Shown: one piece after another, positions 10,097-17,235 of the stretch | Layout of the letters: every line of letters begins with the position of its first letter | How positions within the stretch are numbered: position 1 is the stretch's first letter | Assembly: GCA_910584075.1 (NCBI GenBank) | Contig: CAJTZI010000001.1 | Span: 111,639-175,638 of the forward strand | Length of the DNA: 64,000 nucleotides | Direction: 5' to 3' | DNA from: an uncultured Oscillibacter sp. | GTDB lineage: Bacteria > Bacillota > Clostridia > Oscillospirales > Oscillospiraceae | Made by a program: the position numbers and the translations under genes | The notes under the pieces: model-generated | Told to the model about the DNA's origin: nothing | Database searches by the model: none | The model's input: the letters and a program-made list of their open reading frames with translations, nothing else

Positions 10097-10440
10097 ATGC
10101 GCGAAGCGTGGGAAGCGGCGCAAGGGGCCCTGCGTCAAAGATGCAAAACAGCCTCGATGGTACCTGCTGCTGCGGCAGAGCGCCAAAGGGCGGTACGCTG
10201 TCAGACGCAGCCGGATTGAGACCGGCAAATTTCCGGGCACCGTCTGAGAAGACCCCCGCATTTGGGCGAAATTTGCCCGAACGGGCAAATTCTCGCCCCA
10301 GCGGCTTTTCTCTTTTGGACCGTGCACGGCCCGTTTTCTCTTTTCGGCGCAACCGAAAAGAGAAAATGGGGGGTGCAATGAACCAGCCATCATCATGGCT
10401 GAATTCCACCCCGCCCGTCAGGGCGAGTAAAAGCCCCCCC
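10097..10440 (+). repeat. Dispersed structured repeat, copy A
   Basis: The longest copy, filling most of the 489-bp gap before lepA. In order: the block shared with copy C in inverted orientation (10097-10115); a hairpin at 10264-10298 with one bulge and a 2-nt loop; CCGTGCACGG at 10320-10329; a perfect 14-bp stem at 10334-10366 with a 5-nt loop; then GGGGGGTGCA and a block shared with copy B (CCAGCCATCATC, GGCTGAAT, CCGCCCGTCAGGGCG, AAAGCCCCCCCC). The loops differ between copies while the stems remain paired. No gene is supported in 10054-10542; the in-frame extension upstream of lepA is a repeat artefact. Confidence 0.75.
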
Positions 10441-10542
10441 CGCCCGAAGGGCGGTCACCCCCCCGTCCCCCCTGCAAGGGTGGATTCCACAGGAATACAA
10501 TTCCCCCGATACCCACCGGGTATCAAACAAGGAGGCCCTTTT

Positions 10543-12348
10543 ATGGCAAAACAATCCAACATCCGAAACTTCAGCATCATCGCCCACATTGACCACGGCA
10601 AATCCACCCTGGCGGACCGCCTGCTGGAAAAATGCGGCGCAGTCTCCCAGCGGGAGATGGAATCTCAGCTCCTGGACAATATGGACCTGGAGAAAGAGCG
10701 GGGCATCACCATCAAGGCCCGTGCCGTCCGGCTGAACTACACCGCCGCCGACGGGGAGACCTATGCGCTGAACCTCATCGACACCCCGGGCCACGTGGAC
10801 TTCAACTACGAGGTCTCCCGCTCCCTGGCCGCCTGCGAGGGGGCCGTACTGGTGGTGGACTCCACCCAGGGCGTGGAGGCCCAGACCCTGGCCAACACCT
10901 ACCTCGCCATGGAGCACGACCTGGAGATCCTCCCCGTGTTCAACAAGATCGACCTCCCCGCCGCCGACCCCCAGAAGGCCAAGCAGGAGGTGGAGGACAT
11001 CATCGGCCTGCCCGCCCTGGACGCCCCGGAGATCTCCGCCAAAATGGGCCTCAATATCGACGCCGTCTTGGAGGACATCGTGAAAAACGTCCCGCCCCCC
11101 TCCGGAGACGCGGACGCCCCCCTGAAAGCCCTCATCTTCGACAGCCAGTACGACAGCTACCGGGGCGTCATCGTCTACATGCGGCTTATGGAGGGCCGGC
11201 TCCGCGCGGGACAGACCGTGAGGATGATGGCCTCCGGAGCCAGTTACAGCATTGTGGAGTGCGGCCATCTCCTGCCCCTGGGCCTGGAGCCCTGCGGGCA
11301 GCTGGAGGCCGGGGAGGTGGGCTATTTCACCGCCTCCATCAAAAATGTGAAGGACACCCGGGTGGGCGACACCGTCACCGACGCCGCCGCCCCCGCCGCC
11401 GAGGCCCTGCCGGGCTACCGCCCCGTCCAGCCCATGGTCTACTGCGGCATCTACACCGAGGACGGCTCCAAGTACCCCGACCTCCGGGACGCCCTGGAAA
11501 AGCTCCAGCTCAACGACGCCTCCCTCAGCTTTGAGCCGGAGTCCTCCGTGGCACTGGGCTTCGGCTTCCGCTGCGGCTTTCTGGGCATGCTCCACATGGA
11601 GGTCATCCAGGAGCGGCTGGAGCGGGAGTTTGACCTGGACCTGGTCACCACCCTCCCCTCCGTCATCTACAACGTCTACAAGTCCGACGGCGCCATGGTG
11701 GCGGTGGACAACCCCCACAACTACCCGGATCCCTCCTCCATCGAGCACGCGGAGGAGCCCTACGTCAAGGTCTCCATCATCTCCCCCAACGAGTACGTGG
11801 GCAGCATCATGCCTTTGTGCCAGGACCGCCGGGGGGAGTTCAAGGACATGCAGTACTTGGACACCAACCTGGTGGAGCTCCACTACCAGATGCCCTTAAA
11901 CGAGATCATCTACGACTTTTTTGACACCCTCAAAGCCAACACCCGGGGCTACGCCTCCCTGGATTACGAGCTCTCCGGCTACCGCCCCAGCGAGCTGGTG
12001 AAGGTGGACCTGCTCTTAAACGGCGACCAGGTGGACGCCCTCAGCTTCATCGCCCACAAGGACAAGGCCTACCCCCGGGCCCGGAAGCTGTGTGAGAAAT
12101 TAAAGGAGAACATCCCCCGCCAGCTCTTTGAGGTACCGGTGCAGGCGGCCATCGGCGGCCGGGTCATCGCCCGGGAGACGGTGAAGGCCATGCGGAAAGA
12201 CGTACTGGCCAAGTGCTACGGCGGCGACATCACCCGGAAGAAGAAGCTGCTGGAGAAGCAGAAGGAGGGCAAGAAAAAGATGCGCTCCCTTGGAAGCGTC
12301 CAAATCCCCACGGAGGCCTTCCTGGCAGTGCTCAAATTGGACGAATAA
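10543..12348 (+). CDS. lepA: Elongation factor 4 (back-translocating GTPase LepA)
   Basis: 601 residues, the standard LepA length. It is a ribosome-binding translational GTPase. The G1 motif AHIDHGKSTLADRL, the switch region ERGITIKARAV, DTPGHVDF (G3) and NKIDLP (G4) are all present in the first 140 residues. Domain II, the EF-G-like domains III and V (MLHMEVIQERLEREF) and the LepA-specific C-terminal domain (KKMRSLGSVQIPTEAFLAVL) follow. The start is ATG at 10543 with AAGGAGG 7 nt upstream; the frame is open for 145 codons further upstream but that stretch is intergenic repeat. A terminator follows immediately. Confidence 0.98.
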   Translation: MAKQSNIRNFSIIAHIDHGKSTLADRLLEKCGAVSQREMESQLLDNMDLEKERGITIKARAVRLNYTAADGETYALNLIDTPGHVDFNYEVSRSLAACEGAVLVVDSTQGVEAQTLANTYLAMEHDLEILPVFNKIDLPAADPQKAKQEVEDIIGLPALDAPEISAKMGLNIDAVLEDIVKNVPPPSGDADAPLKALIFDSQYDSYRGVIVYMRLMEGRLRAGQTVRMMASGASYSIVECGHLLPLGLEPCGQLEAGEVGYFTASIKNVKDTRVGDTVTDAAAPAAEALPGYRPVQPMVYCGIYTEDGSKYPDLRDALEKLQLNDASLSFEPESSVALGFGFRCGFLGMLHMEVIQERLEREFDLDLVTTLPSVIYNVYKSDGAMVAVDNPHNYPDPSSIEHAEEPYVKVSIISPNEYVGSIMPLCQDRRGEFKDMQYLDTNLVELHYQMPLNEIIYDFFDTLKANTRGYASLDYELSGYRPSELVKVDLLLNGDQVDALSFIAHKDKAYPRARKLCEKLKENIPRQLFEVPVQAAIGGRVIARETVKAMRKDVLAKCYGGDITRKKKLLEKQKEGKKKMRSLGSVQIPTEAFLAVLKLDE

Positions 12349-12354
12349 ACGCGG

Positions 12355-12392
12355 CGGCAGGGACAGACCTCTGGTCTATCCCTGCCGTCTTT
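12355..12392 (+). terminator. Rho-independent terminator of lepA
   Basis: A 15-bp stem with one mismatch (12355-12369 with 12373-12387) and a 3-nt loop is followed by TCTTTCT, starting only 7 bp after the lepA stop codon. Confidence 0.85.
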
Positions 12393-12406
12393 CTGCCAGC
12401 AGCGCA

Positions 12407-12432
12407 CCCTGTGGGGCCCGGGCCCCACAGGG
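12407..12432. repeat. Perfect 26-bp palindrome between lepA and the convergent lipoprotein gene
   Basis: The block reads CCCTGTGGGGCCC and then its exact reverse complement, with no loop base. It is followed by CCATTTTCC on the plus strand. It may act as a second terminator or as a repeat; no T-tract is strong enough to decide. Confidence 0.6.
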
Positions 12433-12498
12433 CCATTTTCCCCCTCAGCCCGGCACTTCCGGAGGAAGCGGGCCGCCCAGGGTGCAGGTCTCTGCCAA

Positions 12499-13980
12499 TT
12501 ATGATTCCTCCACCTCCCAGGTCTCCCCCCAGTCCCGAGAGATCAGCCAGACCTCCCTCCGCGGCTCTCCTCCGGCCATCGTAAGGGTGATGGCTCCTCC
12601 GGAACACTGCACGTCCGACGCCGTCCACCCGTCCGCCCCCACAGGCGCAGGGAACTCCGCCCGCTCCCAGCTCTCCCCGCCGTCCCGGGTGACAAACACC
12701 GGCGCGCCGTCGGACAGCTCAATCCCCACAATCGCGTGGAGGTCATCAAAAAAACCCACGGCACAGGGATACCGCCCCGCCTCCTCCAGCTTGGCCGCCT
12801 CCTGCCAGGTAACGCCGCCGTCATGGGTGCGGTAGACGTAATTGTCCGCGTTGGCCCCGATGCCGTGGCTGACGGATACCACCATCCACCCCTCCAGCAC
12901 AGACACCATCTCCATGCGAAGATACGGCGGCTCCACTCCCGTCCAGGTCTCCGCCTCATTCCGCCCAGCCAGATCCTGCCCCGCCCACTCCCGGGGCGCG
13001 GGCACAGCGGGGCCCAGCACCGTCCACGCCGGAGGGACGTCCGGCTCCGGATACACGATGTCCCGACAGGCCGGCGCCCCGTTGATCAAGGTATACCGCT
13101 TCCCCGCCCAGGCATCCAGGGGAATCTGCTCCGCGGGGACATACAGCTCCAGCGCGTCCTCCGTCAGACGAAGATACCCCTCAATCCACGTTTTCGGCCC
13201 GGGCTCGTCGATGACCGCCCGGCCCCCCGCCAGGACGCTTACCGGAAGGCCCTCCTCCCCCCAGCTCTCCAGGTCCCCGAAGGGCAGTCCCGTAATGGGG
13301 AGATGCTCCGCCAGCAGGGACATCATCTCCACCTGGTGCACCGTCCCCTCCCGCAAAAAGGCGCAGGTGACAAACTGCCCGCCGTGGTAGTTCCAGATCA
13401 GCTCCGTCACCCCGTCGCCGTTCACGTCCCTCTCCAGCACGTCGTTGGAGCAGTCCATCAGCAGCCGGGGCACGCCGGTCTCGTCAAAGACGTAGTAGTC
13501 CCAGGCGGTATAGGCCGCCCCACGGGGCGCCTCGATGCAAAAGCCGCTCTGGCCCAGCACGTTGGAAAAGGGCCTCACCCCATATCCGCCCTCATACCCG
13601 CTGGACTCCGCCGCAAACCGCAGCAGCTTGTCCCCCTGGTGAACGGCCCAGTACTTCTCATACCGGCAGTCCGGGTCTGTCAGGCGGTCCGGGTGCCAGT
13701 AGCACACCACCCGGGTGCCCCCGGGCAAGGTCTCGTCGCAGAGCACCTCCCCCATGGTCTCCATCCCCGCCACGTCCGGCTCCATGGAGACCAGGGGCGC
13801 ATAGGGCTCCAGCTCCGCCAGCGGGATCATGAGGCACGCCGCGTACTCCGCGGCATCCTCCGCCGGACCAGTATCCTCCGCCGGACCGGCCGCCTCCGGC
13901 GGAGGCAAACTCTCCCCCGCAGGAGCGGCGCACCCGGCCAAAAGCAGAACACAGCAAACCGCCGCAAAAATCTTCCTCAT
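12499..13980 (-). CDS. Secreted lipoprotein with C-terminal BNR/Asp-box repeats
   Basis: 493 residues. The N-terminus is a lipoprotein signal (MRKIFAAVCCVLLLAGCAAP) with lipobox LAGC. Near the C-terminus three Asp-box-like motifs occur at about 40-60-residue spacing: THDGGVTW, TRDGGESW and SRDWGETW, the pattern of sialidase-like/photosystem-stability beta-propellers. The middle (DVNGDGVTELIWNYHGGQF) resembles an FG-GAP-like acidic loop. The start is ATG at 13980, with AAAGGGGG 7 nt upstream; an earlier in-frame ATG at 14004 lies before this site and before the signal peptide. No sialidase catalytic FRIP arginine motif was found, so I do not call an enzyme. Probably a surface-anchored protein of unknown ligand. 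Confidence 0.8.
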   Translation of the reverse strand: MRKIFAAVCCVLLLAGCAAPAGESLPPPEAAGPAEDTGPAEDAAEYAACLMIPLAELEPYAPLVSMEPDVAGMETMGEVLCDETLPGGTRVVCYWHPDRLTDPDCRYEKYWAVHQGDKLLRFAAESSGYEGGYGVRPFSNVLGQSGFCIEAPRGAAYTAWDYYVFDETGVPRLLMDCSNDVLERDVNGDGVTELIWNYHGGQFVTCAFLREGTVHQVEMMSLLAEHLPITGLPFGDLESWGEEGLPVSVLAGGRAVIDEPGPKTWIEGYLRLTEDALELYVPAEQIPLDAWAGKRYTLINGAPACRDIVYPEPDVPPAWTVLGPAVPAPREWAGQDLAGRNEAETWTGVEPPYLRMEMVSVLEGWMVVSVSHGIGANADNYVYRTHDGGVTWQEAAKLEEAGRYPCAVGFFDDLHAIVGIELSDGAPVFVTRDGGESWERAEFPAPVGADGWTASDVQCSGGAITLTMAGGEPRREVWLISRDWGETWEVEES

Positions 13981-14002
13981 CAAAAATCCCCCTTTCTCCG
14001 CC

Positions 14003-14008
14003 ATTATA
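14003..14008 (-). promoter_or_regulatory. -10 element of the BNR lipoprotein gene
   Basis: A perfect TATAAT on the minus strand 23 bp before the start codon. No good -35 is seen 16-18 bp further upstream, so the promoter may need an activator or be weak. Confidence 0.4.
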
Positions 14009-14130
14009 CCGCGGAGAGAGGGGGAATTTCCTTACAGACCGGCAACAAACCGGTTAAATTTCGGTGAAAAAACGGTTACAGCCGCAGCACTCCACCCGGA
14101 GCCCAAATTACCCTTCGCAAGACTAGGGCT

Positions 14131-14224
14131 CAGAAAAAGAGAAAATGGGGGGTGCCTTGCACCAGCCATCATCGTGGCTGAATCCCCCGCCCCGCCCGTC
14201 AGGGCGGGAAAAAGCCCCCCCCGC
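14131..14224 (+). repeat. Dispersed structured repeat, copy B (partial)
   Basis: Shares AAAGAGAAAATGGGGGGTGC, CCAGCCATCATC, GGCTGAAT, CCGCCCGTCAGGGCGG and AAAAGCCCCCCCC with copy A (10355-10440). The 5' half of the main stem is missing. Small hairpins remain (CCCGCCC-GTCA-GGGCGGG). It ends one base before the stop codon of the PAS gene on the opposite strand. Confidence 0.75.
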
Positions 14225-16516
14225 TCAAGCGTCCTCCAGCGTCACCAGCAGCAGCCCCGCCTCCCGGTCCAGCCAGGACCAGCACATCCGCTTCTCCCGA
14301 GGCCTGTCCGTGCCCAGGCTGCCGGTGTACTCGTAGACCTCCGCCGTCTCCAGCCGCTCCAGGGCTGTTTTCAGCCGGGCCGCCTGGCGGAAGGCGGACC
14401 GCTTCCGAGAGGGGGCCTGACTGCCCAGATACTGGGCCGCCACGGTGCGGTAGGGCACGGTGTCCGGCGGCGCGTCCCTGCCGTATACCCGGCAGAGGCC
14501 GGTGGAGGCGTTGACGGAGAGCACAAAGTCGTAGTCCCGCCGGGCCAGGCCCTCCAGCAGGGGCTCCTGCTGGCGCTGGGCGTCGATGTTGGTGATGGTG
14601 CAAAAGGCGGTAAAGGCCAGGGTCTCCGGGTCCTCCGCCAGCTCCACGGACGTGCGGACCCAGACGGCGCCGCTGGTGCCGCCCAGGGAGAAGCGGTGCT
14701 CCGCCTCCACATGGATGACCCCGCTCTGAAAGGCCTCCAGCAGGGGCTGGCGGCGGAGCTTTTCGTCAAACTCCCGCCGCTGGGCCTCGTGGGGAACGTT
14801 GTCCCGCAGGTGGCGGAGGCACGCGTCCGCCGTGTTGCCGAAGAGAACGCCGGAGAGGTGGCGGCTGGCGGCCCGGGCGTCGGTGATGCGGTCGGCGGAG
14901 AGGTCCAGCCGGATGACCGCCAGAACCCCGGCGGGCAGCTTTCTCTGTCTGGCCGCCAGGGCCTGGAACCGCAGGGCGCAGATCTTCCGCTGCGTCACGT
15001 CCTCCGCCTTGCCCAGCAGGCGGCACACGCCGCCGGCGCCGTCCGTCAGGCTCATCCAGGAGATGCGGCACCAGCGCCAGCCCTGGCCGTCGTAGTCCGC
15101 CCGGTACTCCAGCGTCTCCGTGCCCGGGCGGGCCAGAAGGCGGCGGATCATGGCGGCCCTGCGGTCCCGGTCCTCCGGGTGGATGGACTGGTCCTGGTCC
15201 ATGGCGGAGAGATAGTTCTCCGTCACGTGCTCAACCCGCCGGCTGGCGCCGTCGTGCCGCCTGCTGCGGGCCATGTCCTCGATGGGGTCATAGTCAAAGC
15301 TCATCATCCTGGACCGGTCCAGCATCAGCTCGCTCAGCTGGGCCTGGAACCGCACCTCCTCCGAGGCCTCCCGTTCCGCGGTGATGTCAAAGCAGGCCGC
15401 GTAGATGAGGGGCACGCCGCCCTTCGGGCCGGTCCAGGCCACGTCCAGGGCCGCCCAGCGGACGCTCCCCCCCTTGGCCCGCAGGCGGCAGACGTGGCGC
15501 AGCGTCCCGCCCTCCGCCCGGGCCGCATCCGCCGCCGCGGAGAGGGCCTCCCGGTCCCGGGGGTGGACCCGCCACATGGGATTCCCCGCCAGACGCCGGC
15601 CCAGCTCCGTCAGGGGATACCCCAGAAGCCGGGACAGCCCCCGGCCCAGCCGCACCGGCTGAGCCGGTCCCTCCGGCGTCTCCCTGCGGAAGAGGCACAG
15701 CGCGGCGGGCAAGCCGTCAAAGAGAAAGTCCATCTCCTCCCGGGCCCTCTCCAGCCGCTCCCCGGCCTCCTCCAGCTTTTCCCGGGTCTGGCGGGCGCTC
15801 TGGGCGTCCAGCAAAACGGCGTAGAAGGAGGCGGCCCCCTCTCGCCGGGACTGCACCTCCGCCCGCAGCTCCACCCACAGCGGCTCCCGCTCCCGCCGCA
15901 GCAGGCGGAAGCTGTGGGAGGTCTGCCGCTCCTCCCGGGCGGCGTCCATCAGGGCCTGGAGGAGCTCCGGCCGGTCCTCCGGCTCCACCAGCACGTTGAA
16001 GTCGGCGCAGCGGTCCAGCAGCTCCCGCCGGCTCCAGCCGGTGAGAACGCATAGCCCCTGGGTGAAGGACAGACACCGGGCCCCCGCGCGGCTCAGCTCC
16101 AGGGACAGCACGGTCCCCGGCATATTCTCCGCCAGAAAGCGGGTGTGCTCCCGGGAGGCCTCCTCCCGGGGCGGCTCCAGGATGCAGGCGGCCAGGCCGT
16201 ACTGGGGCTGATAACAGGTGACGCTGATCTTCCTGTTCAGGGAGGTGGTGTAGACGAAGGAGGCGGCGGAGCCGGAAAAGGCCACGTCCCGCAGCGGCTC
16301 CAGCGCCTCCAGCGCCGCGGCGGGGAAGACGCGGGTAAAGCGCTGCCGGTGCAGGTCCTCCGCCGGCAGCCCCAGCAGGGCCGCGGCGGGGCCGTTGATG
16401 AACCGGCAGGCCACGTCCACCATCTCCCCCTCCCCGTCGGTGATGATCTCCGCCAGCAGAAAGGGAATCCGGCTGTCCCGGAAGGCCCTTGTGAACTTGT
16501 CCAGATGCTTTGCCAC
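14225..16516 (-). CDS. Large multi-PAS sensory protein without a recognisable output domain
   Basis: 763 residues, apparently cytoplasmic (no convincing membrane helix). Consecutive PAS-like units are suggested by FINGPAAALLGLPAEDL (about 37), LCVLTGWSRRELL, LGRGLSRLLGYPLTELGRRL and PAC-type endings CFDITAERE and GKAEDVTQRK; a further unit follows to the C-terminus. No histidine kinase, GGDEF, EAL, HTH or methyl-acceptor signature was found, although such proteins normally end in one. The stop lies exactly at the edge of repeat copy B, so 3' truncation is possible. The start is GTG at 16516 with AGGAGGG 8 nt upstream. Upstream lies a striking TGTCAA array. The ligand is unknown. Confidence 0.75.
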   Translation of the reverse strand: MAKHLDKFTRAFRDSRIPFLLAEIITDGEGEMVDVACRFINGPAAALLGLPAEDLHRQRFTRVFPAAALEALEPLRDVAFSGSAASFVYTTSLNRKISVTCYQPQYGLAACILEPPREEASREHTRFLAENMPGTVLSLELSRAGARCLSFTQGLCVLTGWSRRELLDRCADFNVLVEPEDRPELLQALMDAAREERQTSHSFRLLRREREPLWVELRAEVQSRREGAASFYAVLLDAQSARQTREKLEEAGERLERAREEMDFLFDGLPAALCLFRRETPEGPAQPVRLGRGLSRLLGYPLTELGRRLAGNPMWRVHPRDREALSAAADAARAEGGTLRHVCRLRAKGGSVRWAALDVAWTGPKGGVPLIYAACFDITAEREASEEVRFQAQLSELMLDRSRMMSFDYDPIEDMARSRRHDGASRRVEHVTENYLSAMDQDQSIHPEDRDRRAAMIRRLLARPGTETLEYRADYDGQGWRWCRISWMSLTDGAGGVCRLLGKAEDVTQRKICALRFQALAARQRKLPAGVLAVIRLDLSADRITDARAASRHLSGVLFGNTADACLRHLRDNVPHEAQRREFDEKLRRQPLLEAFQSGVIHVEAEHRFSLGGTSGAVWVRTSVELAEDPETLAFTAFCTITNIDAQRQQEPLLEGLARRDYDFVLSVNASTGLCRVYGRDAPPDTVPYRTVAAQYLGSQAPSRKRSAFRQAARLKTALERLETAEVYEYTGSLGTDRPREKRMCWSWLDREAGLLLVTLEDA

Positions 16517-16556
16517 AGCCGTGCCCTCCTGTCAAAACAATGCGCCCCGCCGGAGC

Positions 16557-16687
16557 GTGTCAATTTTTGTCAATCTTTGTCACTTTTTTGATTGTATCAG
16601 CCCGTGTCAATCTTTGTCAACCCGTGTCCATTTTTGTCAATCGCCCGGTCTCGCGGTTCCGTGTCAATTTTTGTCAATCTTTGTCAA
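16557..16687. repeat. Helically phased array of ten TGTCAA-type motifs
   Basis: TGTCA(A/C) or TGTCCA starts at 16558, 16568, 16578; then 16605, 16615, 16625, 16635; then 16662, 16672, 16682. Spacing within each of the three clusters is exactly 10 bp. Read on the minus strand it is TTGACA-N4-TTGACA-N4-TTGACA. It lies 42-170 bp upstream of the PAS gene start. Iterated hexamers at one helical turn are typical of operators for dimeric or oligomeric regulators; the TTGACA units also resemble -35 boxes. Eight of the ten units are perfect TGTCAA. Confidence 0.8.
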
Positions 16688-16724
16688 ACTTCGGTTTTTC
16701 ACCGCGCCTCTCCCGGGCCGTCCA

Positions 16725-16755
16725 AAAGGGCAGCCCCCGCAGACAACGCGGGGGC
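16725..16755 (-). terminator. Terminator of the small RHH gene
   Basis: On the minus strand an 8-bp GC-only stem (GCCCCCGC/GCGGGGGC, 7-nt loop, 16733-16755) is followed by TGCCCTTTT. It lies 14 bp after the stop of the RHH gene. Confidence 0.6.
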
Positions 16756-16769
16756 CGCCGCCCGTTCAC

Positions 16770-16934
16770 TCAGGTCTCTTTCATCCGGCGCAGATAATTC
16801 CGGAGAATGAGGTTGATATAGGAGGAGAGGGGCCGGTCATCCTCTTCAGCAAAAATACGGAGCTGTTTTACAACGTCTTCGTCCAGGGAAAGGCTGACAC
16901 TGATTTTCAGCGGTTTTGTAGATTCCACAAGCAT
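16770..16934 (-). CDS. Small ribbon-helix-helix (CopG-like) protein
   Basis: 54 residues: MLVESTKPLKISVSLSLDED then VVKQLRIFAEEDDRPLSSYI and NLILRNYLRRMKET. The short beta-strand KISVSLSLD followed by two helices with the DRPLSSYINLILRNYL pattern is typical of ribbon-helix-helix DNA-binding proteins. Two adjacent ATG codons exist (16937 and 16934); the second has the better GGGAG spacing. It is divergent from the small gene before mnmE and has its own terminator. No toxin gene is adjacent, so it looks like a stand-alone regulator rather than an antitoxin. Nested inverted repeats in the divergent region are a candidate operator. Confidence 0.75.
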   Translation of the reverse strand: MLVESTKPLKISVSLSLDEDVVKQLRIFAEEDDRPLSSYINLILRNYLRRMKET

Positions 16935-16988
16935 CATCTCTCCCAAAGAATATCATTTCCCATTGAAGAATCTTGCTATTTCATGTGA

Positions 16989-17024
16989 ACTAGTATAAAC
17001 TAATAATAAATATTAGAAGCTAGT
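16989..17024. promoter_or_regulatory. Nested inverted repeats, candidate RHH operator
   Basis: AT-rich segment with ACTAG (16989-16993) against CTAGT (17020-17024), TAGT-ATAA-ACTA (16991-17002) and CTAATA-N5-TATTAG (17000-17016). It lies between the divergent RHH gene and the mnmE operon. Confidence 0.35.
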
Positions 17025-17036
17025 GAGGTATTATGT

Positions 17037-17231
17037 ATGGATGATATTGATGTCCTGCGCCGGATGTACGCCGTGCTCTGCGGCGGCATTGACGACGCCC
17101 TGACCCTGCTGGAACACTCCAATGTCTGGGAGGCGAAAACCGTCCTCCAGCGGGCGCTCCACCGGGCGGAGGAGCTGTATGCCGCCGGGGAGCAGGCCCG
17201 CGACGAGCTGACAGAACGCAGAAGGAGCTGA
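17037..17231 (+). CDS. Small hypothetical protein preceding mnmE
   Basis: 64 residues (MDDIDVLRRMYAVLCGGIDD, then ALTLLEHSNVWEAKTVLQRA and LHRAEELYAAGEQARDELTE), entirely helical-looking and acidic, without cysteine pairs or membrane segment. GTGAGG lies about 10 nt upstream of ATG 17037. It ends 4 bp before mnmE, so the two are probably cotranscribed. I do not recognise the family. The distribution of hydrophobic residues fits an amphipathic helical hairpin. Confidence 0.65.
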   Translation: MDDIDVLRRMYAVLCGGIDDALTLLEHSNVWEAKTVLQRALHRAEELYAAGEQARDELTERRRS

Positions 17232-17235
17232 TCTC

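Noticed and set aside
10108..10542. N-terminal extension of LepA by 145 residues
   Set aside because: The extension translates the structured repeat; LepA homologues begin at the MAKQSNIRNFSIIAH region with AAGGAGG in front.
10393..11883. Long open frame antisense to lepA
   Set aside because: Mirror of LepA codons with no protein-like features; lepA itself is beyond doubt.
16557..16687. CRISPR-like repeat array
   Set aside because: Units are 6 bp at 10-bp spacing with no unique spacers of 25-40 bp and no cas genes nearby.
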